From JAGQYH01 sp041393015 (GTDB lineage: Bacteria > Bacteroidota > Bacteroidia > Chitinophagales > JADIYW01): a stretch of 64,000 bases of DNA. The notes beneath the pieces are model-generated. The model was not told where the DNA came from and did not search any database. It saw only the letters and a program-made list of their open reading frames with translations. The stretch lies in NCBI GenBank assembly GCA_041393015.1, contig JAWKKV010000001.1:434001-498000 (forward strand), read 5' to 3'. Made by a program: the position numbers and the translations under genes. Below are positions 8,621 through 17,764 of this stretch, one piece after another (the stretch's first letter is position 1; every line of letters begins with the position of its first letter).

Positions 8621-9010
8621 CTACAGTAAATCCAAAAAGTTATTCATTTTTTGCTCTAGCTCCAACATCATTGGAGCTAGTTTTGGATTACCAATAACTT
8701 CTCCTAAAACATTTGGGTTAATCACTACAACCTCAATGTTTTTATCGTCATTCTCTTTTACAATCACACTACACGGTAAAAAGATACCAATCTTATCTTC
8801 TGTTTGTAAAGCTTCGTAAGCAAAATTTGGATTACACGCTCCCAAAATCATATAAGGTTTAACATCCTTATCAATTTTATTCTTCAAAGTAGTTTTCATA
8901 TCAATGGTATTGAGAATACCAAAGCCTTCTGTCTTTAAAGCATCAGTAACTTTTTCAATCGCTTTCTCGAAACCAATGTTTCCTATTTTTTTTCCTAGTG
9001 AATAACTCAT
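8621..9010 (-). CDS. DUF302 domain protein
   Basis: The 129-residue protein matches the DUF302 pattern: an N-terminal FEKAIEKVTDALKTEGFGILNTIDM segment, then the conserved 'MILGACNPNFAYEAL' and 'IGIFLPCSVIVKEN' motifs, each with one cysteine. DUF302 proteins are small alpha/beta proteins of unknown biochemical role, often next to oxidative-stress or thiosulfate-related genes. It converges on the coiled-coil gene with an 8-bp gap. The terminator at 9066-9095 separates it from the upstream universal stress gene, so it must have its own promoter between about 9011 and 9065. Confidence 0.9.
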   Translation of the reverse strand: MSYSLGKKIGNIGFEKAIEKVTDALKTEGFGILNTIDMKTTLKNKIDKDVKPYMILGACNPNFAYEALQTEDKIGIFLPCSVIVKENDDKNIEVVVINPNVLGEVIGNPKLAPMMLELEQKMNNFLDLL

Positions 9011-9065
9011 TGCTTCAATTTTTATTTATTATAAATAATGACGGGCAGCTAAATTTTAGATTAAT

Positions 9066-9095
9066 CAAAAAGAGGCTTACAGATGTCAGCCTCTT
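9066..9095 (-). terminator. Rho-independent terminator after the single-domain Usp gene
   Basis: An 8-bp stem (9070-9077 with 9088-9095) is followed on the minus strand by TTTTTGATT. It lies about 100 bp beyond the stop of the universal stress gene at 9197. Confidence 0.6.
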
Positions 9096-9196
9096 CCTCC
9101 ATCGCCATGGATTACACTAGAACTATTAAAGCACCAGTGTAGGGCTGCAATATATTAAATATCATACCAAATCAAATGTTAACAAAAATGAAAAAC

Positions 9197-9691
9197 TTAT
9201 AAAGCATGTGCCTTATCCAATGATGCTACTTTAACTTTTTTTTTTGATACAGCCGAGCTGTTTTCATAACAATCTGGCACTACTATAACCGGACATTTTG
9301 AGTTTTCTATAATCCTTTTCGCATATCCTTTGTGTGGCAAACTATCCGGATAACATTTATTACTCATGCTGATAGCTAAAAGATCAACTTCTTCTTCGTT
9401 TAAGAAGCGATTAATGACTCTTAAAAAATCTCCGTGTAGAGCAACATAAGAAAAGTTGTGGATGTTTCTATTAGATGCTCTTTCAGCCATTGATTTTAGT
9501 TCCCTTAATTTATGATTAGCTTCTGCCCTTAAATGGTCATTAATTGAAATTATCTCTCCAGAAGAAGAATTTGGAATTTCATAAGTATGTATCAAGGTAA
9601 AGGTACATTCCTTATCTGACATTAGTTGAATTGCATAATTCAGTGCATGCCATGCATTACCAGAAAAATCTGTTGGAACTAAGATTTTCAT
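9197..9691 (-). CDS. Universal stress protein, single Usp domain
   Basis: The 164-residue protein has the UspA alpha/beta fold: start 'MKILVPTDFSGNAWHALNYAI', the central 'TLIHTYEIP' strand, and a C-terminal 'IIENSKCPVIVVPD'. The ATP-binding loop G-2x-G-9x-G(S/T) is degenerate here (SMSNKCYPDSLPHKGYAKR), so nucleotide binding may be lost. A 20-residue basic tail follows the domain. It is one of three Usp genes in the island. A hairpin at 9805-9830 and about 180 bp of regulatory DNA lie upstream, directly downstream of the response-regulator gene. Confidence 0.92.
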   Translation of the reverse strand: MKILVPTDFSGNAWHALNYAIQLMSDKECTFTLIHTYEIPNSSSGEIISINDHLRAEANHKLRELKSMAERASNRNIHNFSYVALHGDFLRVINRFLNEEEVDLLAISMSNKCYPDSLPHKGYAKRIIENSKCPVIVVPDCYENSSAVSKKKVKVASLDKAHAL

Positions 9692-9804
9692 TTAATATTT
9701 TTTTTGTTGATGTAAGTCTTAAAACAATTTCTTACTAAATCATATAAATTGGTAGAATCAAAGATGTTAAAGTTATCTCTGAGTATCAAAGCTATCTATC
9801 AAGT

Positions 9805-9830
9805 AAGCAACTGACTTTTGTCAGTTGCTT
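9805..9830 (-). terminator. Strong hairpin between the hybrid regulator and the Usp gene
   Basis: A perfect 11-bp inverted repeat (9805-9815 with 9820-9830, loop TTTT) lies downstream of the response-regulator stop at 9878. The minus-strand tail is not T-rich, so it is either a weak terminator or a regulatory or mRNA-stabilising hairpin. Confidence 0.5.
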
Positions 9831-9877
9831 TATATAGCTAGAATGTAGCGAGTTTTAAATGGTTTGAAAGCGAAAAA

Positions 9878-10945
9878 CTACCATTTAATATTCTCTAATC
9901 CCTTCTCATTTAAGATGATAATATCTTTTGTTTTAGGATCGATTTCAATCAATTTGTCTTCTTTGAAATCTGCTAATGCTCTGATGAGCGATTCTGTTGC
10001 GGTGCCGGCCATATCTGCCAAATCTTCTCGCGATGCATTTACTCTTAATTGTCCCTCTTTTCTTTCGCTGAATTTTTTAGCCAACATAATTAGAGCGTCG
10101 GCTGATTTTTTTCTAACAGAATCATAAGCAAGTTGCAATAGTCTTTCTTCCGTTTCAGCCAAGTCGTTGGAGATCATTTGAAGAAATTTATTGGCAACCA
10201 TTCTATTTTTATGTACCAAATCTAAAAAATCAGATTTTGAAATTCGATAGATTTCAGAGTCCTCAAAAGCGATTGCATCTTCTTTATATTTGGTATTCTC
10301 CAACAATGGTAAATAGCCAAAAAAATCGCCACTATTAAATAGATGTGTTACTAACTTTCTTCCATCATCATTAAATTTAGAAAGCTTCACCTTGCCCGCT
10401 TCAATCATAAAAATCTCTCTTGGGTAAGCACCTTCTCTATAAATCGTCTCTCCTTTTTTATACTTGATTAATTCTCTTTCATCCGATAATTTCCTTAACT
10501 CATCTAAGGCTTTTGCATGATCGAAAAACTGATCTATTCCGGAACTACTTCTCTCAAATTCACTTTGAAAAACAGAAGCTTTCTTTAATCTAATTTCAAT
10601 GGCATTAAGTAATTCTGATTCTTCAAAAGGTTTGGTTAGATAATCATCGGCGCCTAATTCCATTCCTTTTCTAACATCTCCACGTTCTGCCTTAGCTGTC
10701 ATAAAAATAAATGGAATACTTGCTGTCGCCTTATCTTTGGATAAAAGATATAGAACACCATAACCATCTAATTCCGGCATCATAATATCGCAAATAATTA
10801 CATCCGGATTAAAGACTTTTGCTTTCTCAATTCCAAACTTACCATTTGAGGCTGTATCTACTTCGTAGTTAGCTAATTCTAACAACTCAGCAGTGTTTTC
10901 TCTAACCGTTACATCGTCTTCAATAATTAGAATTCTCTTTTTCAT
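9878..10945 (-). CDS. Hybrid response regulator: receiver + cNMP-binding + CRP/FNR helix-turn-helix
   Basis: The 355-residue protein begins with a CheY-like receiver (residues 1-120; acidic pair Asp10/Asp11, phospho-acceptor Asp53, Lys in 'LTKPF'). It continues with a CRP-type cyclic-nucleotide-binding beta-barrel (about 145-255, 'YKKGETIYREGAYPREIFMIEAGKVKLSK'), then a dimerisation helix and a CRP/FNR winged helix (about 275-350). The recognition helix contains Glu318 and Arg322. In FNR the equivalent ExxSR contacts TTGAT-N4-ATCAA; here Ser is Ile321. No N-terminal Fe-S cysteines exist, so input is phosphorylation and perhaps a ligand. It overlaps the histidine kinase by 4 bp (ATGA). It probably activates the surrounding stress genes through the TGAT-N4-ATCA sites. 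Confidence 0.93.
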   Translation of the reverse strand: MKKRILIIEDDVTVRENTAELLELANYEVDTASNGKFGIEKAKVFNPDVIICDIMMPELDGYGVLYLLSKDKATASIPFIFMTAKAERGDVRKGMELGADDYLTKPFEESELLNAIEIRLKKASVFQSEFERSSSGIDQFFDHAKALDELRKLSDERELIKYKKGETIYREGAYPREIFMIEAGKVKLSKFNDDGRKLVTHLFNSGDFFGYLPLLENTKYKEDAIAFEDSEIYRISKSDFLDLVHKNRMVANKFLQMISNDLAETEERLLQLAYDSVRKKSADALIMLAKKFSERKEGQLRVNASREDLADMAGTATESLIRALADFKEDKLIEIDPKTKDIIILNEKGLENIKW

Positions 10946-12675
10946 TCTTTATAATTTATAGGCAATTCCACCATCATTGTTGTGCCTACATGCTCAACAC
11001 TTTTATAATTGATGGTGCCGCCCATTATTTCAATATTCTTTTTAGAAATGTTTAGCCCTAATCCTGTGCCTTGATAGGCCGTTACATTACTTGCTCTATA
11101 AAACCTATCAAACAAATGCACCTGATCATTTGATGGAATACCTATGCCGTTATCAATTACTTCTATTAATACTTTATCGTCCTCCTGCAATTTAATATTT
11201 ATCTCAATTTCTTTGCCTTCTTCTGAATATTTACTAGCATTAGAAACTAAGTTAATAATTACATTCTTTAATAATTGAGGATCTTGTACCAAAGTATAAA
11301 CAACTGACTTAACCGGTGAAAATTTTATTCTTTGACCAGTCTTTATCGATGAACTCATTTCTTCAATCACCTCATCAATTAAGTTTACTAAATCGAACTT
11401 TTGAGGAACATAATTTACTTTCCCTGATTCTAGTTTACCTAAGGATAGAAAATCATTTAATATACTAGTTAAGTTCTTTACTGAAGACTTAATAATGTTG
11501 ATGTGCTTCTTTCGCTTTTCCTCAAATTCAGGTGAAGCATATTTATCTATTAAAGTTACAGAAGAAAGAATTCCGGTTAATGGTGTCCTAAATTCGTGAG
11601 ATGCCGTAGATACAAATCTAGATTTCAACTCATTCAATTCTTTCTCTTTCTCTAATGATGCTTTTGCTTGATCTTCTGCTTCCTTTCTTTTTTCAATTTC
11701 AATCTTTAAGCTGCTATTTATATCCTGAATTTCTCTTAATGCATGCTTTAATTCTTGGGTTCTTGAAGTAATTTTTGATTCCAACTCTACATTAAACTGT
11801 TGCAATTTATGAATCAAAGTTTCCTGTTGCAGCATATAACCAACCCATTGGGCGATTAATTTTAATATCTCAAGATCTGTATTTGAAATATCTGAACTTG
11901 CTGGATGAGGACTTGAAAAATTGATGGTTCCATATAGTTGATTATCCACCAAAACCTTTGCTCCAATATAGGTTTTCAATTTCCATTTAACATAACATGG
12001 ATGGCTGTGCTCTTTTGTTGAAGACACTTGTTTAATATAAACAGGATCATCATTTGTAATTACATCATGACAATAAGTGTGATCTAATAGACAAGGTTGT
12101 TGATCTAAAATGATTTTTTTCTGTTCCTCGTCTGCCACTATATGAACAATACCATACTCATCTCCTTCTATCTTTGACAAAATACCAATCGGTAGATTAA
12201 ACTTATCACAACCAAGGTGTAATATCATTTCTATTTTTTCATTAATGGTTTTCTTAGAATCTGAAATGATACGGTGTAAACCTCTTAATGATTTATTAGT
12301 TGTTCTTATGTGAGAAATGTCAGATATAACAGCAATTGAATATTTTTCTCCATCTTTCTCAAAATGATTTAGTCCAATTTCAATACCTAAAAGCCTGCCA
12401 TCTTTATGCCTGCCATAAATGTCATCTCTATCAGACATTTTACGCATTGAAGGATGATCAAAGTACGCTTTTGTATGTTTTTCGTGTTTTTGTTTTATGT
12501 TTTGAGGTAAAAGTATATTTAAATTATTTCCTACTAATTCCTCTTTTGAATACCCAAACAAAGTTGTCATTCCATCATTAGCAAATACAATCTCATACTT
12601 CGTATTGATAACTAAAATACCTTCAGACACCGATTTCAAGAAGATATTTAAAAATTGTTCATTAACTATTGACAT
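10942..12675 (-). CDS. PAS-GAF sensor histidine kinase
   Basis: The 577-residue soluble kinase has no transmembrane segment. It carries an N-terminal PAS domain (about 5-122, 'GYSKEELVGNNLNILLP'), a GAF domain (about 135-285, with 'YCHDVITNDDPVYI' and 'YGTINFSSP') and a coiled coil (290-350). HisKA follows with His360 in 'SHEFRTPLTG', then HATPase with N, G1 and G2 boxes ('NLVSNASKYS', 'DNGIGIP', 'GTGLGLNI'). It is translationally coupled to the hybrid receiver-CRP gene and divergent from the gene at 12827. A cytoplasmic PAS-GAF sensor suits a redox, oxygen or energy signal; the ligand cannot be told from sequence, and no haem-ligating residue is claimed. Confidence 0.95.
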   Translation of the reverse strand: MSIVNEQFLNIFLKSVSEGILVINTKYEIVFANDGMTTLFGYSKEELVGNNLNILLPQNIKQKHEKHTKAYFDHPSMRKMSDRDDIYGRHKDGRLLGIEIGLNHFEKDGEKYSIAVISDISHIRTTNKSLRGLHRIISDSKKTINEKIEMILHLGCDKFNLPIGILSKIEGDEYGIVHIVADEEQKKIILDQQPCLLDHTYCHDVITNDDPVYIKQVSSTKEHSHPCYVKWKLKTYIGAKVLVDNQLYGTINFSSPHPASSDISNTDLEILKLIAQWVGYMLQQETLIHKLQQFNVELESKITSRTQELKHALREIQDINSSLKIEIEKRKEAEDQAKASLEKEKELNELKSRFVSTASHEFRTPLTGILSSVTLIDKYASPEFEEKRKKHINIIKSSVKNLTSILNDFLSLGKLESGKVNYVPQKFDLVNLIDEVIEEMSSSIKTGQRIKFSPVKSVVYTLVQDPQLLKNVIINLVSNASKYSEEGKEIEINIKLQEDDKVLIEVIDNGIGIPSNDQVHLFDRFYRASNVTAYQGTGLGLNISKKNIEIMGGTINYKSVEHVGTTMMVELPINYKE

Positions 12676-12735
12676 GTTCGGTGTTTAATAATTTTGCGCA
12701 CGATAAAAATATCACATTCATTTACTTTTTTTGAC

Positions 12736-12769
12736 TGATAACAATCATTTTTGGTTATGCCTGATATCA
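12736..12769. promoter_or_regulatory. FNR-like palindromes in the kinase/Usp divergent promoter
   Basis: TGATAACAATCA (12736-12747) fits TGAT-N4-ATCA, and a compact TGATATCA palindrome follows at 12762-12769. Both lie between the kinase start (12675, minus) and the Usp-operon start (12827, plus), so the kinase operon may be autoregulated. Confidence 0.45.
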
Positions 12770-12826
12770 TTTAACAAATTTACTCATTATATCATCTTTA
12801 ATGAATAAGTTTATTAAACTAAAAAG

Positions 12827-13246
12827 ATGAAAACTAACAGCGTAAAGTCAGGCATTGGTATTTGGTTAGATTCAAACAAAGCATTTATTGTAAAATTAAA
12901 TGACGGAGAATCAACTATCGAAAGTATTGAGTCAAACATTGAACACAAAAACTATAAAGCTGGTAGAGGATCATCCACCGCTTATCGATTTCAAGCTGTA
13001 AAGTCAGAAAAGAGCCAATTAGAAAAAGAAAAGCATCAATCCACTCATTTTTTTGAAGAAATAGTTTCAAAAATTGGACATGAAATCCCTTTATTTATTT
13101 TTGGTCCGGCAGAGGCAAAAACAGCTTTTACCACTTTCTTAAAAGACAAAAATTTAGATAGTTATATTATGTCTGTTGAAACACAAGGAAAAATGACTGA
13201 AAATCAAATAAAAGCACACGTAAAAAACTTTTTTTCAGCACAATAA
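12827..13246 (+). CDS. Hypothetical protein, possibly eRF1-domain-like
   Basis: A 139-residue cytoplasmic protein that leads a three-gene run with the two tandem Usp genes (27-bp gap). It starts with a strand pattern 'GIGIWLDSNKAFIVKL', has a lysine-rich middle, and ends with 'EIPLFIFGPAEAKTAFTTFL' and a final helix. The alternation of 'GIWLD..AFIV' and 'IFGPAEAKTAF' resembles the small eRF1-like/host-attachment-type proteins common near stress genes in Bacteroidota. This is a pattern impression, not a firm assignment. Its position in the Usp operon suggests a stress-related role. Confidence 0.75.
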   Translation: MKTNSVKSGIGIWLDSNKAFIVKLNDGESTIESIESNIEHKNYKAGRGSSTAYRFQAVKSEKSQLEKEKHQSTHFFEEIVSKIGHEIPLFIFGPAEAKTAFTTFLKDKNLDSYIMSVETQGKMTENQIKAHVKNFFSAQ

Positions 13247-13273
13247 CCTGTTATCTTTAAAAAAAAATTCCAA

Positions 13274-14167
13274 ATGAGTATTTATAAAAAAATAGGTTTA
13301 GCGGTTGATAATACCGATATGGACAAAAGCATCTACAATGCTTGTAAAAAAATGAATAATACCATTTTTGCCATAGAAAAGATATATATTGTTACTGCCC
13401 GCAATCTCAACCCGATAGAGTTGCAATACATTACAGACCATACTATTTATGCAGAACTAGAAGAAAAGTTTGATAATGCGTTAAAAGACGACATTAAGGA
13501 TAAAGCTTTAAAAATTATCGGACAAGAGTTTAAAGATAAAATTAGTATTGAGGTTTTAACCGGTTCCCCTGTAGAAGAAACTTTAAACTTCTTTGAGAAA
13601 GAAAAAATAGATCTTTTCTTAGTTGGCAAAAAGAAAAAGAAAAGAGGTAGCGGACGATTTGCCAAAGAGTTACTTAGACGCTCTGATTTACCGGTTTTAA
13701 TGATTCCCGAAGACTTTAATCATGCTTGGGAGTTGAATAAGATTTTAGTGCCCTACGACTTTTCCGAATTTTCTGACAAAGCGCTTTTAAAAGCAATTGA
13801 GTTTAAAAAAGCCAACTCCAACATCGAGAAAATTGAATGCTATCATTTATTGGATTCTCCTGTGTTTGATTCTGAAATGCTGATTTCTACTCATAAGATT
13901 GTACAAATGATGGAACAAGGAAGAAAAGATGCATTTGTAAAAAAAATAGAGGAATTAAAAATAAAAGATGCGCCGGCACTTGTTATTGAGACTAGCATCA
14001 ATAACTACAGTGCATTAGAGATTGTTAAGAGAGCGCAGAAAAAGAATTTCAGTTTAATTATAATGGGAGCTAAAGGACATTCTGCCTTTGAACGGTTTTT
14101 CCTAGGAAGTGTAACCGAAAAAGTAATCTCTAAGGATGGTAAATTGCCATTGTTAATTGTAAACTAG
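13274..14167 (+). CDS. Universal stress protein, tandem Usp domains
   Basis: The 297-residue protein holds two UspA domains (about 1-145 and 152-297). In the second, the ATP-binding loop is intact: 'MGAKGHSAFERFFLGS', i.e. G-2x-G-9x-G-S. In the first, the loop is replaced by a lysine/arginine-rich stretch (VGKKKKKRGSGRF), so it probably does not bind ATP in the usual way. It is the middle gene of a run with the upstream hypothetical protein and the next tandem Usp (10-bp gap). Tandem Usp proteins can form pseudo-symmetric monomers. Regulation by the FNR-like palindromes at 12736-12769 is likely. Confidence 0.94.
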   Translation: MSIYKKIGLAVDNTDMDKSIYNACKKMNNTIFAIEKIYIVTARNLNPIELQYITDHTIYAELEEKFDNALKDDIKDKALKIIGQEFKDKISIEVLTGSPVEETLNFFEKEKIDLFLVGKKKKKRGSGRFAKELLRRSDLPVLMIPEDFNHAWELNKILVPYDFSEFSDKALLKAIEFKKANSNIEKIECYHLLDSPVFDSEMLISTHKIVQMMEQGRKDAFVKKIEELKIKDAPALVIETSINNYSALEIVKRAQKKNFSLIIMGAKGHSAFERFFLGSVTEKVISKDGKLPLLIVN

Positions 14168-14177
14168 AACTTTAATT

Positions 14178-14993
14178 ATGATCAATAAAATTTTAGTGCC
14201 AGTTGATTTTTCAGGACATGCAGTAAATGCTACTGAAGCTGCTATATCTTTGGCTAGACTTTATGAATGTGAGCTTATCTTTTATGTTGTAGTGAAAGAT
14301 CTTCCTGATAATGCTAATGTAGAAAATGGAAAAGCATTAAGCATTGAAGATAGATTAAACAACTTAATCGGTCAATTCGATTATCATGGATTAGATATCA
14401 ATAAAGTTTTCAGCTCAGGGAAAGGGGATTTTATTCATGCTATTGAAAAATACATTGCTAATAACAATATTGATCTAGTAATGATGGGGTCTCATGGTAC
14501 TAGTGGACCAAAGAATACCGCCATTGGCTCAAATGCCTTAAAATTGATTAGAAGTTTGCCTTGTCCTATTTTAATCATCAATGAAAGAGTTATTAATTTT
14601 GGTATCAATAGAATTGTCTTTATTTCCAATTTTGACAATGACAACCTAGCACCCTTCCAACAGATATTAAAGATGATAACGCCATTTACCAGTGAGTTAC
14701 ATTTGTTAAATATCGACACTCCCGGTTTCTTCCAAGACCCGGATTCTATAATGAAACCAGCCATGGAAACTTTCCAAAAGTATGCCGAAGAAAATGGATT
14801 TATTTGTCACTCATACAGAAAAAGTAGTGGTGTAGTTGAACAAGGAATTAATGAGTTTATTGAGCAGGTAAAACCTGATATGGTATTAATTCCCACCCAT
14901 AATAGAACAATGTTGCAAAGATTATTTGTGTCTAGTTTAGCGGAGGCAGTTATCAATCATGTTGGCGTGCCCGTAATGACGATGAAGATTTAA
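14178..14993 (+). CDS. Universal stress protein, tandem Usp domains
   Basis: The 271-residue protein has two Usp domains. The first (about 1-135) starts 'MINKILVPVDFSGHAVNATEAAI' and keeps the nucleotide loop 'MGSHGTSGPKNTAIGS' (G-2x-G-9x-G-S). The second (about 140-271) keeps the fold but not the loop (IPTHNRTMLQRLFVSS). This is the mirror image of its neighbour, where only domain 2 has the loop. It is the last gene of the plus-strand run and converges with the P-type ATPase gene with a 6-bp gap, leaving almost no room for separate terminators. Confidence 0.94.
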   Translation: MINKILVPVDFSGHAVNATEAAISLARLYECELIFYVVVKDLPDNANVENGKALSIEDRLNNLIGQFDYHGLDINKVFSSGKGDFIHAIEKYIANNNIDLVMMGSHGTSGPKNTAIGSNALKLIRSLPCPILIINERVINFGINRIVFISNFDNDNLAPFQQILKMITPFTSELHLLNIDTPGFFQDPDSIMKPAMETFQKYAEENGFICHSYRKSSGVVEQGINEFIEQVKPDMVLIPTHNRTMLQRLFVSSLAEAVINHVGVPVMTMKI

Positions 14994-14999
14994 CAGCCG

Positions 15000-17708
15000 T
15001 TATTTTCTTATTTTCTGAAAACGAGTTCTAGCCAGTTTATATATTTCGCCAATAATTAAAACTATTGAAGAAGCGAATACAAGCACTGTAAAATGCGACC
15101 AATCTAAAGGTTCAAACCTAAATATTTTTGCCCAAAATGGTACCTGAGAAATAACCATTGTAAATCCAATAGACACCAAAACAGCGACATTTACATATCT
15201 GTTTGAAAACATTCCTATTCGAAAAACTGACTTGTGAATAGATCTAAGATTAAAGACATTAAAAAGCTGTGTAGATGACATTACTACAAACACCGCCGTT
15301 CTGGCTAAGTCTAAACTTTGATCTAAATAATACTGAAATGTAAGCAGTGATAAAATTGACATCACCAAAACATTGATAGTTAATAATGGTAGCACCTCAA
15401 TATTTAAAATGTGATTTCTGTTCTGTAAAGAAGCATCATTCTCGAGAATATCATCCTGCCCTTTTTCATTGGCTAAAGCAATAGCCGGTAAACTATCCGT
15501 TACCAAATTGAGCCAGAGTATTTGAATGGCAATTAAAGGTGCCGGAAATCCTAAAGCCAATGCTGCAATTAGGGTAACACTTTCAGCAACATTAGTGGTA
15601 ATAAGGAAAAAACTTGTTTGTCGAGCATTTATAAAAACTATTCTACCTTCTTCAATCGCTTTTACAATAGTGGCAAAATTATCATCTGCTAAAACCATTT
15701 CCGAATTTTCTCGAGCAACATCTGTTCCCATAATACCCATAGAAATACCTATGTCAGCACGTTTTAATGCCGGCGCATCATTTACACCATCGCCTGTCAT
15801 CGCAATTAAATGACCTTGATTTTGTAGTGTACTTGCAATTTTTAACTTCATTTGTGGTGTGAGTCTTGCAAAAACAGAAACATTTTTAACTGCTTGATGA
15901 AACTCATTGCTATTTAATTTTAACAACTGTTGTTCCGTTAGCGCTGCTGTTTGGTGCTCATTCCCTTCGTCAATAATCCCCGTTATTTTAGCAATGGCAA
16001 CAGCAGTATTCACATGATCGCCGGTAACCATTATTACCCTTACACCTGCCTTATTACATTTAGCAACTGCATCTTTAATCTCTTTTCTCGGTGGGTCAAT
16101 CATACCTACCAAGCCAACAAAAACCAATTTTTCAATCGAATCTTCATGCAAGGTTTTCTCGGGTTGTTCTTTATAAGCAATTGCAATTACGCGTAAGGCA
16201 TTATTTGACCATTCTTCAATTTTTTTATTGATTTCAAGTTTATCTTCCTCACTTATTGAAACAACCTTATTCGATTTTAATATGAATTGTGTTCGTTCTA
16301 ATAGCTGTTCTGGTGCCCCTATAAGCCCAACTTCGTAAGTTGATTCTTTTTTTGTTAATGTAGCTCTTAGTTTAACTTTAGAGTTAAAAGGCCAATCATC
16401 TTTTTTTTGATCTGAAAATTGCTCTGGTCTTAACCCTGCTTTTCTAGCTAAAACATTTAAAGCTCCCTCTGTGGGATCACCTATCAGCTGATAACTTTCA
16501 TCTTCTTGATTATACTTTATATCAGAATTATTAGAGTAGGCAACAATTTCTAATGCCTTTTGTAAACCACTATGCTTCTCTAGGTCTATAATACTGCCAT
16601 TTTGCAAGAAGTTGCCAATTGGCATCCATCCTTCTCCACTTACCAAAATGTCTGATGAGTTTTCAGGAATGAATACCTTTTCAGCCGTGAGCGAGTTTAA
16701 CGTTAAGGTCCCTGTTTTATCCGTTAAAATAGTGGTGACATTACCTAATGTTTCTGTTGCATTAAACTCTCTAATAATAGCGCCTTTCTTAGCCATTCTT
16801 CTTGCTCCAATGGCTAATACAATAGTAATTATAGCAGGCAATCCCTCTGGAACTGCCGCTACCAATGCAGCAATTGACACCAACAATATTTCTTTGATTT
16901 CCAGGTGTCTAAAATAATAGCCGATGATAAACAACGTTAATGCACTAATTATGGCGATAACAGACATTTGCTTGGCCAACAAGTTGGTTTTCTTTAAAAA
17001 CTCGGGCTTATCCTTGTTAATTTCGGTGAGTGTTTTCGAAATTTGACCAATGGCAGTAGCGCCACCGGTTGATGTGATAATTGCCTTTGCATATCCTGCA
17101 GCTACAAAAGTACCGCTCCAAACCATGTTCTTTTGATCTGCTAATCCGGTATCTTCAGGAAGTCTATTTTCATTTTTAGAAATCGGCAAAGATTCTCCAG
17201 TTAATGCAGCTTCTAATGTTCTGAAATTTTTAGAGTAAAATATTCTACCATCGGCAGGAATACTATCTCCTTCTTCAAGAATAACTACATCCCCCGGAAC
17301 TAACTGAGAAGAGCTGATGGAAACCATTTGATGATCTCTCATTACTTTTGCAGTTTTTACCACCATTTTCTGTAGACTGGAAATGGCATTTTCTGCTCTG
17401 TACTCTTGAGTAAAACCAATGGTTGCATTAATAATTATAATAGCAGCAATTACAATTGAATCAGTAACATGCGATGCTAATACTGAAATGATAGCCGCTA
17501 TAATTAAAATAAGTATTAGCCAACTTTGAAACTGTTTGATCAATAAGAGAAATATTGAAAATTTACGCTTATTCGGCAATACATTCAATCCATATTTAGC
17601 CAATCTTTCGGCGGCCTCTGAAGAATTGATGCCTTGATCAGAACTATCTAATTGTTTAAAAACATTTTCAATATCTAAAGCATACGCGTTTTGTAAACTT
17701 GCCTTCAT
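15000..17708 (-). CDS. P2A-type cation-transporting ATPase (Ca2+-ATPase-like)
   Basis: The 902-residue membrane pump shows the N-terminal cation ATPase domain, actuator motif TGES (170-173), phosphorylation motif DKTGTLT (Asp330) and hinge 'MTGDGVNDAPALKRADIG'. M4 has PEGLP (287-291), with the Glu that ligates Ca2+ in SERCA. M5 'TTNVAE' and M6 'NLVTDSLPA' keep the Asn, Glu, Asn, Thr and Asp ligands. The M8 Glu of SERCA site I is not evident, as in single-site PMR1-type pumps. Length fits P2A enzymes. Calcium (or Mn2+) export from the cytoplasm is the likely role. It converges with the tandem Usp gene. A related P2A pump, CtpF, belongs to the mycobacterial dormancy regulon. Confidence 0.92.
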   Translation of the reverse strand: MKASLQNAYALDIENVFKQLDSSDQGINSSEAAERLAKYGLNVLPNKRKFSIFLLLIKQFQSWLILILIIAAIISVLASHVTDSIVIAAIIIINATIGFTQEYRAENAISSLQKMVVKTAKVMRDHQMVSISSSQLVPGDVVILEEGDSIPADGRIFYSKNFRTLEAALTGESLPISKNENRLPEDTGLADQKNMVWSGTFVAAGYAKAIITSTGGATAIGQISKTLTEINKDKPEFLKKTNLLAKQMSVIAIISALTLFIIGYYFRHLEIKEILLVSIAALVAAVPEGLPAIITIVLAIGARRMAKKGAIIREFNATETLGNVTTILTDKTGTLTLNSLTAEKVFIPENSSDILVSGEGWMPIGNFLQNGSIIDLEKHSGLQKALEIVAYSNNSDIKYNQEDESYQLIGDPTEGALNVLARKAGLRPEQFSDQKKDDWPFNSKVKLRATLTKKESTYEVGLIGAPEQLLERTQFILKSNKVVSISEEDKLEINKKIEEWSNNALRVIAIAYKEQPEKTLHEDSIEKLVFVGLVGMIDPPRKEIKDAVAKCNKAGVRVIMVTGDHVNTAVAIAKITGIIDEGNEHQTAALTEQQLLKLNSNEFHQAVKNVSVFARLTPQMKLKIASTLQNQGHLIAMTGDGVNDAPALKRADIGISMGIMGTDVARENSEMVLADDNFATIVKAIEEGRIVFINARQTSFFLITTNVAESVTLIAALALGFPAPLIAIQILWLNLVTDSLPAIALANEKGQDDILENDASLQNRNHILNIEVLPLLTINVLVMSILSLLTFQYYLDQSLDLARTAVFVVMSSTQLFNVFNLRSIHKSVFRIGMFSNRYVNVAVLVSIGFTMVISQVPFWAKIFRFEPLDWSHFTVLVFASSIVLIIGEIYKLARTRFQKIRK

Positions 17709-17764
17709 AATTGATTATAATTACTAATTTTCAATATAAAACACTCCATTTCTTATTTGAAAAA

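Noticed and set aside
15526..15813. Plus-strand open frames within the P-type ATPase gene (also 15951-16196, 16612-16917)
   Set aside because: They lie antisense inside a well-supported gene and encode unremarkable shadow sequences.
17712..17723. TGATTATAATTA near the P-type ATPase start as an FNR-like site
   Set aside because: It mismatches the palindrome and overlaps the translation start region, an implausible operator position.
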